Source: an uncultured Chloroflexota bacterium (GTDB lineage Bacteria; Chloroflexota; UBA11872; UBA12225). From it: DNA of 49,845 nucleotides. Every line of letters starts with the position of its first letter. Within the stretch, counting starts at the first letter, position 1. Of this stretch, positions 9,797 through 17,696 are shown piece after piece. The notes beneath the pieces were generated by a model. It worked only from the letters and a program-made list of their open reading frames with translations. It was not told the origin of the DNA and ran no database searches. The position numbers and the translations under genes are program-made. The stretch lies in assembly GCA_902805635.1 (NCBI GenBank), contig CADCTC010000131.1, positions 1 through 49,845 of the forward strand, in the 5' to 3' direction.

Positions 9797-10699
9797 ATGG
9801 CCGTGACCGCTGCCCTCCTGGCGCCGCACCTCATCATCTTCGCGTCGGCGGTGGCGGCTACCGTCACCGGCTACGGCTTCGTCCTGCTTGCCTCGCCGCT
9901 GCTGCTGATGCTCCTGCCGCCCTCGGAGGCGGTGCCGCTCAGCATCGCGCTCGGCTGGGTGGTCATCTCTGTGCTGGTCACCCGCCCCGCCGTCTGGGCA
10001 GCCGTCGAGCGCGGCTACGTCGCCCGCCTGGCGGCGGCGGGCCTGCTGGGCATCCCGCTCGGCGCAACGCTGCTGCTCACCCTGCCGCCGCTCGTGCTGC
10101 GCGTCGCGCTCGGACTGGTGATCGCAACGCTGGCGCTGTTCTCGCTGCGGGCTTCGCTGAAAACACCCAACCAAAGTCCCGTTCGCCCTGAGCCTGTCGA
10201 AGGGGATGGTTCGACAAGCTCACCACGAACGGCGGTGGTGGGGGCGCAAGCGCAGGCGGAGACGGGTGCGGGCAGTGGCAGCGGAACCGCCGCTCCGGCG
10301 GGTGGCGCGGGCGGGACGAGCTTCGGCTGGCGCCGGATTTTGTTCGCCGGGTTCTGCGGCGGCGTTGCGTCGGGCACGGCCGGCCTTGGCGGATCGGTGC
10401 TGGTGCTTTACCTCTCTCGCCGCGACCTGGACAAGCACCGCCTGCGCGCCACGTCGGCAGCCACGGTCTGGTGCACGTCGTCGGCGACGCTGGTGGTCTA
10501 CGCGGGCACCGGCCAGCTGCACGGCGACCTGCTGCGGTCGCTGCTGGTGCTTGCACCGGCGCTCATTGGCGGTATGCTGGCAGGCAGCCTGGTCTTCCGC
10601 CGGCTGCCGGAGCGGCGCTTCCGCCAGGTGACGCTCACGTTCGCGGCGCTGGCGGGGGCCGCTACCGCGCTCACGGGCGTGCTCACGGCGGCGCGGTAA
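9797..10699 (+). CDS. TauE/SafE (DUF81) family membrane transporter
   Basis: A 300-residue polytopic inner-membrane protein of the sulfite/sulfonate/organic-anion exporter family. Hydrophobic helices fill about residues 3-125 and 175-300. The two halves carry the repeat-type segments ATVTGYGFVLLASP and GVASGTAGLGGSVLVLYL. The loop between them (about 126-170) is abnormal: it is polar, Gly/Ala/Ser-rich, and is partly encoded by a REP-like palindrome giving the peptide RPEPVEG. The insertion keeps the frame and lies in a loop expected to tolerate it. ATG 9797 is used; only a weak ribosome site is seen. Confidence 0.85.
   Translation: MAVTAALLAPHLIIFASAVAATVTGYGFVLLASPLLLMLLPPSEAVPLSIALGWVVISVLVTRPAVWAAVERGYVARLAAAGLLGIPLGATLLLTLPPLVLRVALGLVIATLALFSLRASLKTPNQSPVRPEPVEGDGSTSSPRTAVVGAQAQAETGAGSGSGTAAPAGGAGGTSFGWRRILFAGFCGGVASGTAGLGGSVLVLYLSRRDLDKHRLRATSAATVWCTSSATLVVYAGTGQLHGDLLRSLLVLAPALIGGMLAGSLVFRRLPERRFRQVTLTFAALAGAATALTGVLTAAR
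10181..10230. repeat. REP-like palindrome inserted in a coding region
   Basis: Positions 10181-10201 (GTTCG...CTGAGCCTGTCGAA) and 10210-10230 form an imperfect 21-nt inverted repeat around an 8-nt loop. The core TGAGCNTGTCGAA and its complement TTCGACAAGCTCA are the hallmark of dispersed palindromes found in many high-GC genomes. It lies inside the TauE reading frame without breaking it. A related half-element is at 22762-22785. Confidence 0.85.
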
Positions 10700-10774
10700 A
10701 GAGGCCTCACGCTGTCTGCACGGTCTGCGCAGACACGTCCTGAGCGCGCTAGTGTCTTGAGGAAAGGACGACAC

Positions 10775-11701
10775 GTGGTGGACCCGCTGGACCCTGGAGA
10801 GCTGCGCGAGTATGACGTGGTCTACCGGCGCGACCGCGACACCGCGTGGCTGGCGCGCGTCTACGCGCCGGCCGATGGCGGGCCGTTCCCGGCGCTGCTG
10901 GACGTGCACGGCGGCGCCTGGAGTGGCGGCACGCGCATGGCTAACGCCCACCTGGACCGTGCGCTGGCGGCCACCGGCATGGTGGTGGTCGCGGTGGACT
11001 TCCGGCTTGGCCCCGACCATCCGTACCCGGCGTCGATAGCCGACGTACACTACGCCGCGCGCTGGCTCAAGAGGCACGCCGTGCAGCTGAACGCCACCCC
11101 TGAACCGCTCGGCGCGCTCGGCACGTCCAGTGGCGGCCACATGGCGCTGCTGTGCGCCATGCGCCCGGACGACCTGCGCTACGCCGCACTGCCTCTGCCG
11201 GACGGTGAGGAAGGCGGCCGGCCGGCGCAACCTCGCGAACGCGCGGCGCCGGCGGCGGCCACCGTAGCGGGGGAGTCTGCGCCCCTGATCGCGTACGTGG
11301 TCGCGTGCTGGCCACCCGTCGATCCGCTGGCGCGCTACCGCTTTGCGCGCGAGACCGGCCGCCACGACCTGGTGCGCAACACCGAAGGCTACTTCCGCAC
11401 CGAGGCGGCCATGCGCGACGGCAGCGCCCAGCACCTGCTGGACCGCCTGCAGGCCGGCACCATCGAGGGCACAGTGGCGCTGCCTCCCGTGCAGCTGATC
11501 CAGGGCACCGCCGACGGCAACATCCCGCTGCCGATGATCGAGCGCTTTGCCGCCTCCTACCGCGCCGCCGGCGGCGAGCTGGAGCTGGCCCTCTTTGAAG
11601 GGGAGCCGCACGGCTTCGGCGCTAAGCCCGGCGCGGCGTCTGACCGCGCGCTGGAGCAGATCAAGGCGTTCGTGCGCCGCCATGGTAGCCCGCGGCCGTA
11701 G
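10775..11701 (+). CDS. Alpha/beta hydrolase, HSL/carboxylesterase-like
   Basis: About 308 residues of the hormone-sensitive-lipase-like esterase group. The oxyanion-hole motif HGGAW (about 45-49), nucleophile motif GTSSGG (Ser about 118), an acid in QGTADGNIP and the C-terminal His in EPHGFG make a complete triad. No signal peptide is present, so it is likely cytosolic. The start is GTG 10775 (or 10778) because AAAGGA lies 5-6 nt upstream; the TTG at 10757 lies before that site. It hydrolyses esters or lactones of unknown identity. It precedes the solute-binding protein gene by about 130 nt with a hairpin between them. Confidence 0.88.
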   Translation: MVDPLDPGELREYDVVYRRDRDTAWLARVYAPADGGPFPALLDVHGGAWSGGTRMANAHLDRALAATGMVVVAVDFRLGPDHPYPASIADVHYAARWLKRHAVQLNATPEPLGALGTSSGGHMALLCAMRPDDLRYAALPLPDGEEGGRPAQPRERAAPAAATVAGESAPLIAYVVACWPPVDPLARYRFARETGRHDLVRNTEGYFRTEAAMRDGSAQHLLDRLQAGTIEGTVALPPVQLIQGTADGNIPLPMIERFAASYRAAGGELELALFEGEPHGFGAKPGAASDRALEQIKAFVRRHGSPRP

Positions 11702-11771
11702 GGTGGCGCGTCCGGGTATCCGATGCGATAGAGTGGAGCGCGCATCGCGCACCACAAGCGTCAACGTCGCA

Positions 11772-11788
11772 CGGGGGCCAAGCCCCCG
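11772..11788 (+). promoter_or_regulatory. GC-rich hairpin before solute-binding protein gene
   Basis: CGGGGGC at 11772-11778 pairs with GCCCCCG at 11782-11788 around a CAA loop, about 40 nt before the ATG at 11831. No T-run follows. It could terminate the hydrolase transcript or stabilise the 5' end of the lipoprotein mRNA. Confidence 0.4.
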
Positions 11789-11830
11789 CGCCAGCGGCGG
11801 CCGGTCAGAGGCCGCAGAGGGATGTACTGG

Positions 11831-13186
11831 ATGAGTCGAAGGATCGTCGCTTATCAGACCCACACGCGCCGTTGGGCGCTGCGCTCGGTCGCCGTCTCGG
11901 TGGCAACGGGCACGGGCGCGCTCGCCGCCGCGTGCGGCGGCGCGCAGACCGCCACCACGCCGGCGGCAGACGCCAAGCCGGTCACCATCGAGTACAACGT
12001 TCAGAGCGCACCGCTCTGGGAGAAGGCGGGGCAGGTGGTGCCCGCCTTCAACAAGAAGTTCCCGCACATCACCGTCAAGACCAGCCCCAGCGAGGGCAGC
12101 GGCATCGCCAAGCTGCGCACCATGCTGGCGGCGGGCACGGCGCCGGACACGTCCTGGATGAACATCACCGACCTGCCGAGCGTGGCGGAGCAGGGATCGC
12201 TCTTCACGCTGGACCAGTGGATCACGCGCGACTGGAAGGCGATGGACGGCGACGACGTCTACCCCGGCGCGTGGGAGGCGGTCACCTGGAAGGGCAAGCG
12301 CCACGGCACGCCGTACGAGGCCAACCCCTTTTTGCCGGTGTACCGCAAGGACTTCTTTGACGCCGCCAACGTGCCCTACCCCACCAAGCAGGCTGAGGGG
12401 GGCAAGTGGGACTGGAACGCCGTGCTGGACACCGCGCGCCGGCTCACCACTACCAGTGCCACCGGCCGCAAGCAGTTTGGCCTGCAGCTGCGCACCGGCA
12501 ACTTCGCCCTGTTCCACTGGATCTGGAACAACGGTGGCGAGATCTGGAATACGGACCGCACCGAGTGCTTGATGAACAGGCCGCAGGCGGTGGAGGCCGT
12601 CCAGTTTATGCACGATCTGATCGTGCGCCATCGCGTGGTGCCAATGGGCGCCGAGACCGGCGCCGAGATCAAGGACGCGTCCGGCACCACCTCCAACAAC
12701 ATGCTCTCCAAGATCGTGGCCTTCGAGTGGCAATTCTCCGGCGGCGGCTCGCTGATGGGCGGCATCGCCGACTTCCCGTTCGAGGTGGCGCCGGAGCCCA
12801 AGGGCAAGTCGGCCAAGGTGATCCCGCACATGAACGGCGCGGGCAACGTGCTGCTCAAGGAAGCCAAGAATCCGGACGCGGGGTGGGAGTTCCTGAAGTT
12901 CTACAACAGCAAGGAAGCCGACATCATCCTGATGGATACCGGCATCATCCCGCCCCGGCGCAAGTCCAGCGAGGAGCACTACGCGAAGAGCGTCAAGTAC
13001 CCGCCCAATGGCAAGGTGCTGGCGGAGATGGCCCGCGTTGCGCGTATCACCCCCACCATTCCCGCCTGGGCGGACTTCAACACCATCCTCGGCAAGGAGA
13101 TGGCGCCCGTCTGGATGGGAGAGCGTCCGCCCAAGGAGGCGCTCGACGAAGTCGTCCGCCAAGTCAATCCGCTGCTGAAGAAGTGA
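11831..13186 (+). CDS. ABC sugar-type extracellular solute-binding lipoprotein
   Basis: About 451 residues of the family-1 (sugar/polyol) solute-binding protein type. The N-terminus carries a twin-arginine-like TRRWALRS and a lipobox GALAAAC (Cys about 35), so it is predicted to be an exported lipoprotein. The body shows family patterns such as TVKTSPSEGSG, TAPDTSWMNI and YRKDFFDAANVPYP. AGAGGG lies 9 nt before ATG 11831; ATG 11822 sits directly on that site and is unlikely. No permease or ATPase gene of an importer is in the window. Its TGA overlaps the GTG of the VCBS protein gene (GTGA), so the two are translationally coupled. Confidence 0.9.
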   Translation: MSRRIVAYQTHTRRWALRSVAVSVATGTGALAAACGGAQTATTPAADAKPVTIEYNVQSAPLWEKAGQVVPAFNKKFPHITVKTSPSEGSGIAKLRTMLAAGTAPDTSWMNITDLPSVAEQGSLFTLDQWITRDWKAMDGDDVYPGAWEAVTWKGKRHGTPYEANPFLPVYRKDFFDAANVPYPTKQAEGGKWDWNAVLDTARRLTTTSATGRKQFGLQLRTGNFALFHWIWNNGGEIWNTDRTECLMNRPQAVEAVQFMHDLIVRHRVVPMGAETGAEIKDASGTTSNNMLSKIVAFEWQFSGGGSLMGGIADFPFEVAPEPKGKSAKVIPHMNGAGNVLLKEAKNPDAGWEFLKFYNSKEADIILMDTGIIPPRRKSSEEHYAKSVKYPPNGKVLAEMARVARITPTIPAWADFNTILGKEMAPVWMGERPPKEALDEVVRQVNPLLKK

Positions 13187-15729
13187 CCTCTCTCCACTTC
13201 ACTGCTCGTCTCGCCAGCCAGCAGGCCGGCGCGCCCGTCCGATGGGATGTCGATCTCGATGCGCCGGAGGATGTGGCAGGCGCCCCCGCCGGCTGGGTCG
13301 ATCCGGACTCCTGGTCGCTGGAGCACCAAGGCCAGGCGCTTCCTTTCTGCGTCGATTCCGATACGCTCGATAGCCGGCGCTTCACCATCCGCTTCCGCGC
13401 GCCTAGCCGCGGTGACCTTGACGTAACGGCGTCCGCCACGCTGCGCAAGGGGCCGCGGCCGGCGCCGGGCAAGCCACCGGCTCGGACGGTCCCGCTTGTC
13501 GGCGCCGGTGAATCGCTGAGCCTGGGTGCCACCGATGCTGTGGGCGATCTGCACGTTGGCCTGCAGACGGTGGTGGACGCGGTGGACTGGTACGGCCGCG
13601 GCCGGTTGGACCTGCTGCTCAGCTGCCTGGGCCACGAGGGCGGCGCGTTCGTCTACGCCGCTGCCCGGGAAGATGACGGCGCGGGCTATCCGGTGTTCCG
13701 GCGCGCCGGCCGCCTGTCTGGCTTCGGCGACGGTCCTGCGGCGTACAGCGGCAAGGTCCGCGCCATCGACTTCCGCGGTGACTGCCGCTTTGACCTGCTG
13801 GAGTGCCGGGGCAGCCACATCTTCTGGCGCCGCAACTTCGGCGAAGTAGGCGATCCCAACTTCAGCCCACCGGAGCCGCTGGAGGCCGGTGGCGAGGTCT
13901 TCGATGTAGGCGCCCGCTCCCAGATGGTATGTCCCGTCGATTTGGGCGATGGGCTGGTCAGCCTGATCGTGGGCACCAACGACTGGACCGACTACTGGCC
14001 CAAGGACGTTGGCGCGTGGGAGGACAAGCCGGGATACCTCCCCTATGACGAGCAGGGCGTCTGGCGGGGTGGTCCCATGTACGGCCGTCTCTACCTGCTG
14101 CGGAACACTGGCTCCCGCGAGGCGCCGGCCTTCGCCTCGCCGGTGGCGCTCTGCCACGAAGACGGCACTCCACTGGAGGTGTATGGCCTGGCAGGCCCCA
14201 CCGCGTTCCCCGCCGCGACTGATGGCGCCGCCTTTGACCTGGTGGTGAGCGACTTCCTCGACCGTCTCTGGTACTTCCGCAACACTGGCCGGCCGGGTGC
14301 CGATGGCGCGCCGCGCTTCGCGCCGCGCACCCCCGTGCGCACCACAGGCGAGCCGGTGCCGGAGATCGACCGCACGCCGGTGGTGCCGCCCCCGCCGGCG
14401 GACTACCCGCCCGGCGAGCGCCTGCGGGACGAGCTGGTGCTGCCCACGTGCATGCACGCCGTGACGCTGGTGCAGTGGCCCGCCGCGCAGGGTGGCGAGA
14501 CCGACCTCCTCGTGGCGGCTGAGGACGGTTTCGTCCGCGCGCTGCGCCTGGCCGGCCGCACGCCTGACGGTGTCCCCATCGTGGGACCGCCGCGCCGCCT
14601 CCAGGAATACGGCGCCCGTCTCAGTGTTGGCGCCAAGGCGTGCCCCAACGTGGTGGACTGGGACGGCGACGGCCGCGAAGACCTCGTCATCGGCAACGCG
14701 GCCGGCCAGGTGCTGCTGTGCCGCAACACCGGCACTGCCGGCGAGCCCGTGTTCGCGGCGCCTGAGCCGTTCTATGCCGGCGACCGCCCGCTCTGGCTGA
14801 TGGCCGGCCCGCCGGGGACCATGCAGGGCCCCAGCGAGGTCAAATGGGGCTACATCAACCCCGCCGTTGGGCCCTGGACGGCTAGCTCCGATGCCTCCGG
14901 CAGCACCGCTGCCCGCGCCATTGTGTGTGGTGACTCCCTGGGACACAACACGCTCTACCTGGACGGTGGCCAATCTTCCGGCGAAGCAGCCGCCCCGGAC
15001 GCCCGTATCGCTTCCCCGAGCTCACCCGGTGCACTTGGCAGCACACACCTCACAGGTCGCACCGTCTCCCCCGGCCGCCGTCTGCACGTCCTGCGCGATG
15101 GACTCTGGCAGCCGCTCGTCACCCGCTGGCGCTGCCGTCCCCAATTGGTCGATTGGGGCGACGGCGAGGTCACCTACCTGCAGATCGACGCCACGGGGCT
15201 GGTGATGCGCTACCGTATCCTGGCGGATGGCCCCGGCGCCGAGCAGGGCGAAGCGCACGTCCAGCCGCTCGAGCCGCTCTGTTATGCGGACGGCGCCCCG
15301 GTGCGGCTCGACTCCGACTTCGGCGGTCGCATTGGCCGGCTCAAGCTCGCCGTGGCGGACTGGGACGGTGACGGCCTCCCCGATCTGCTGATGGCGGGGT
15401 CCGCCACCCAGCCCGTGGACGCCAACCCGTTCAAGAAGTCCACCGTCTTCCTGCTGCGCAACACCGGCTCCCCCGGCCGCCCCGTCCTCGCGCGCCCTGA
15501 GCCCATCCTACTCGATGCGGGCCAGCCGGCCCTCTTCGGCGGCCACTCCTGCGTCCCTGCTCCCTGCCATCTGCCTGATCAGGCTTCCGGTCCTCAGGCG
15601 GACGGCGTACTGCTCGACATCCTGGTCGGCTCCGAGAACGGCCGTGTGTATGCGTTCAGGCGGAGCTACATTGAAGGGACAGCAAGCGCAGCAGGCGCAG
15701 CAAGCGTCACGAGTGTCAGTGCGCGTTGA
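13183..15729 (+). CDS. Large VCBS/FG-GAP-repeat propeller protein
   Basis: About 848 residues. Repeated calcium-type blades are visible: VDWDGDGREDLVIGNAAG, VADWDGDGLPDLLMAGS, and degenerate copies VDWYGRGRLDLLLS and IDFRGDCRFDLLECR; phrases such as LLRNTGS and CRNTGTAGEPVF mark blade ends. About 100 residues before the first blade look like a separate beta-rich domain. No signal peptide or membrane helix is seen, odd for a family that is usually secreted. The open frame reaches back to 12406, but there it is antisense-like noise overlapping the solute-binding gene; GTG 13183 in the GTGA overlap is the natural start. The co-translated partner suggests that the two proteins handle the same ligand. 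Confidence 0.85.
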   Translation: MTSLHFTARLASQQAGAPVRWDVDLDAPEDVAGAPAGWVDPDSWSLEHQGQALPFCVDSDTLDSRRFTIRFRAPSRGDLDVTASATLRKGPRPAPGKPPARTVPLVGAGESLSLGATDAVGDLHVGLQTVVDAVDWYGRGRLDLLLSCLGHEGGAFVYAAAREDDGAGYPVFRRAGRLSGFGDGPAAYSGKVRAIDFRGDCRFDLLECRGSHIFWRRNFGEVGDPNFSPPEPLEAGGEVFDVGARSQMVCPVDLGDGLVSLIVGTNDWTDYWPKDVGAWEDKPGYLPYDEQGVWRGGPMYGRLYLLRNTGSREAPAFASPVALCHEDGTPLEVYGLAGPTAFPAATDGAAFDLVVSDFLDRLWYFRNTGRPGADGAPRFAPRTPVRTTGEPVPEIDRTPVVPPPPADYPPGERLRDELVLPTCMHAVTLVQWPAAQGGETDLLVAAEDGFVRALRLAGRTPDGVPIVGPPRRLQEYGARLSVGAKACPNVVDWDGDGREDLVIGNAAGQVLLCRNTGTAGEPVFAAPEPFYAGDRPLWLMAGPPGTMQGPSEVKWGYINPAVGPWTASSDASGSTAARAIVCGDSLGHNTLYLDGGQSSGEAAAPDARIASPSSPGALGSTHLTGRTVSPGRRLHVLRDGLWQPLVTRWRCRPQLVDWGDGEVTYLQIDATGLVMRYRILADGPGAEQGEAHVQPLEPLCYADGAPVRLDSDFGGRIGRLKLAVADWDGDGLPDLLMAGSATQPVDANPFKKSTVFLLRNTGSPGRPVLARPEPILLDAGQPALFGGHSCVPAPCHLPDQASGPQADGVLLDILVGSENGRVYAFRRSYIEGTASAAGAASVTSVSAR
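15684..15708 (+). repeat. Short GCAGCAGGC-type repeat at the end of the VCBS gene
   Basis: About 2.5 imperfect units of a 9-bp motif (GCAGCAGGC and near matches) encode the Ala/Ser-rich tail of the propeller protein. It is the reverse complement of the unit that makes the larger minisatellite at 22818-22898. Confidence 0.5.
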
Positions 15730-15768
15730 GGCGCCAAGCGTTAGGCCGGCGCCACTTTCTACCCCAGG

Positions 15769-16548
15769 CTAGACGCGGAAGCTCGGGGCGTCCAGGAGCC
15801 AGCCGGCCGTGGAGCGCACGAGATGCCAGGTGCCGTGCCAGGTCCGGTTGAACGCCGGGACAGACGAGCTTTCCGCGAGCTCCACCTCCACGGTCGCGCG
15901 CCCCGCGGCGGCGTCCATGGAGGTCATGCGTACGCTGCGGACCACCATCTGGCGCGTGCCCGAGAAGCGGTCGTACAGGTACACGCCCGGGGGGTAGGCG
16001 CCACGCATGCGGCTGGACCAGAACTGCAGCGCCTGGTCCGGCTGACGCTGCGCGATGGCGGCGTAGAAACCGGTCACGGCCTGCACCGGCGCCGCCGAAT
16101 CTTGCGCAACGGCGGCCGGCGCCGGCGCAGGGGAAACGCGCACCGGCGCCTGGAGGGCAGCCACCGGTCCGCTGGCGACCCCTCCGGGAGCGGCGGCGAG
16201 TGGGGCGGTGCGCGGCTGCGCCGCGGCAACTGGCGCGACGGCCGCCTCAGACGCGGTCGCGATTGCGCTATCGACCGGCATGGGCTCCACCGCAGGCGTG
16301 TCCGTGAGTGCGGTCGGTGGCGCCGCCGGTGCTACCGGGATTTGCTCGTCGCGTACTGAGACATGTTCGGCAACGTCTGGCTCGGGCGCCGCGGCGAGCA
16401 TCCTCGGCGCCAGCGGCGGCGCTACCGGGGAGTGGACAGACGCATGCGCCATTCCTTGCGCGCCGAGCGCTCCGACAATCACCGTTGCGCCAAGAGCCAG
16501 CCGCTGTCGCTTCATCCACTGTGCAATCGATCTCACCGACCCGTTCAT
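15769..16548 (-). CDS. Secreted Pro/Ala-rich protein with NTF2-like C-terminal domain
   Basis: A 259-residue protein. The N-terminus MKRQRLALGATVIVGALGAQGMAH is a positively charged leader plus hydrophobic segment, a signal peptide or membrane anchor. Residues about 35-140 are a low-complexity Pro/Ala/Val linker. The final 110 residues (from AVTGFYAAIAQRQPDQALQFW) resemble a SnoaL/NTF2-like domain, with a two-Trp ending (HGTWHLVRSTAGWLLDAPSFRV). The role is unknown; such domains often sit at the cell surface of similar bacteria. GGGAAG precedes ATG 16548 by about 8 nt. Domain assignment rests on pattern only. Confidence 0.7.
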   Translation of the reverse strand: MNGSVRSIAQWMKRQRLALGATVIVGALGAQGMAHASVHSPVAPPLAPRMLAAAPEPDVAEHVSVRDEQIPVAPAAPPTALTDTPAVEPMPVDSAIATASEAAVAPVAAAQPRTAPLAAAPGGVASGPVAALQAPVRVSPAPAPAAVAQDSAAPVQAVTGFYAAIAQRQPDQALQFWSSRMRGAYPPGVYLYDRFSGTRQMVVRSVRMTSMDAAAGRATVEVELAESSSVPAFNRTWHGTWHLVRSTAGWLLDAPSFRV

Positions 16549-16768
16549 GCCTAACTTCCCACCGACGTTGTCCGGCCTCCCCGGCAGTACGAACGTACCC
16601 CGTGCGCCGGCACGCTTTCCTAGGGCAAGAAGCGCGCCGGCCGCCTCGCGGGAGGGTAGACTTGGCGTTTCCAGTCAATACGTTCCACAGAGTCGGTGTT
16701 CAGGCGACGCCACAATGAGGGCACGGCGGTCACAGTCGCTACGCGGCTTGCTCCATAGATCGATCGCG

Positions 16769-17296
16769 TCACCGTTCCAGCAGCTCGGAGAGGTCACTAA
16801 CTGGTGATCGATACCGCTGATTCACCATTCGCCTGAGCCATTCATTTGCGACATCCATCGGCGCCACGCTGCGCTCAACTACCTGGACAAGCGTGCCCAG
16901 GGTCCCTGACAGTCGGAGGCCCAGGCGACGCGCCTCGGCGCGGGCTGCCCGATCGTCAGTGAGCAGCATCCAGCCCCTTTGGCGCGCTATAGCGATACAA
17001 GACGCCTCGCCGGCGTGCAAGCTGAGAGGACACTCGCGGAAGTATCGGAGCTCGTTTTGGCCCTCCAGCCCGGTGAGCCGAAGCCACCCGCCGGTGTTTG
17101 GCGGGTCCAGTACCTGATCCACCGCCTCAAGAAAGCGGTACGCACCCTCCAACCCTGCTCGGATCTCCTCGTACACGTGGGTCGAGAGGAACAGCTGGCC
17201 GTACACCTTGCAGAGCGCGTCAAGCTCTCCGATCGCAGCAAAGTTCGAGATGACGGTGGTGTTGGAGATTGCCGGTGCGCCTAGTGCGTCACTCAC
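16769..17296 (-). CDS. PIN-domain (DUF3368-type) toxin
   Basis: A 175-residue predicted PIN-like ribonuclease. The DUF3368 pattern is present: SNTTVISNFAAIGELDAL at the start, VYEEI, the acidic HAGEASCIAIA and LLTDDRAARAEARRLGL. The usual first Asp of PIN domains is Asn/Thr-rich here, as in many DUF3368 proteins. GTG 17296 lies 3 nt after the stop of the upstream UPF0175-like gene, the standard antitoxin-first layout. It is likely a type II toxin acting on RNA in the cytosol. The C-terminus extends somewhat beyond the core. Confidence 0.85.
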   Translation of the reverse strand: MSDALGAPAISNTTVISNFAAIGELDALCKVYGQLFLSTHVYEEIRAGLEGAYRFLEAVDQVLDPPNTGGWLRLTGLEGQNELRYFRECPLSLHAGEASCIAIARQRGWMLLTDDRAARAEARRLGLRLSGTLGTLVQVVERSVAPMDVANEWLRRMVNQRYRSPVSDLSELLER

Positions 17297-17299
17297 CCG

Positions 17300-17623
17300 T
17301 CAGTCAACCACACCCTTCCCGCCAACTGTGCCGAGGTGCTCGCGCGCCGCTGATACCTCCGCCCGCGCATCCTCCAGGTCCTCCGGCCCCATGCGGAGCT
17401 CGACCCCGCGTTCGGCCAAGATGTCACACATCTGCGGCCAGCTCACCCCAGCCAGACTCGCTGCTCTCGCGATGGACAGCGGTTCGGTCCGGTAGCGGTG
17501 CACCGCCAGCTGTACGCGAAGATCCGGGCGCGCTCCCAGCAGGTGGCGCAGTGCATCGTCCACGACATCCTGTTCGGTCTCGTAGAGTCGGGCCTCCACG
17601 AAGTCGCGCGCACTCACTGCCAT
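17300..17623 (-). CDS. UPF0175-family antitoxin
   Basis: A 107-residue small protein. The centre has the UPF0175 pattern: PLSIARAASLAGVSWPQMCDILAERGVELRM, a helix-turn-helix-like segment that in the family follows a short dimerisation region. It is directly upstream of the PIN toxin, by 3 nt, and probably binds both the toxin and its own promoter. ATG 17623 is preceded by GAAGGGG at suitable distance. Confidence 0.82.
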   Translation of the reverse strand: MAVSARDFVEARLYETEQDVVDDALRHLLGARPDLRVQLAVHRYRTEPLSIARAASLAGVSWPQMCDILAERGVELRMGPEDLEDARAEVSAAREHLGTVGGKGVVD

Positions 17624-17696
17624 CTATCGCCCCTTCGGCTCCGAGCAACTCTACCAGCGGTGCAATGGTGTTTGTTGCCTCCGATATGCGGTAGAG

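Noticed and set aside
12406..13182. Upstream extension of the VCBS gene frame
   Set aside because: The translation there is Arg/Gln/His-rich shadow of the solute-binding gene; real homology starts after the GTGA overlap at 13183.
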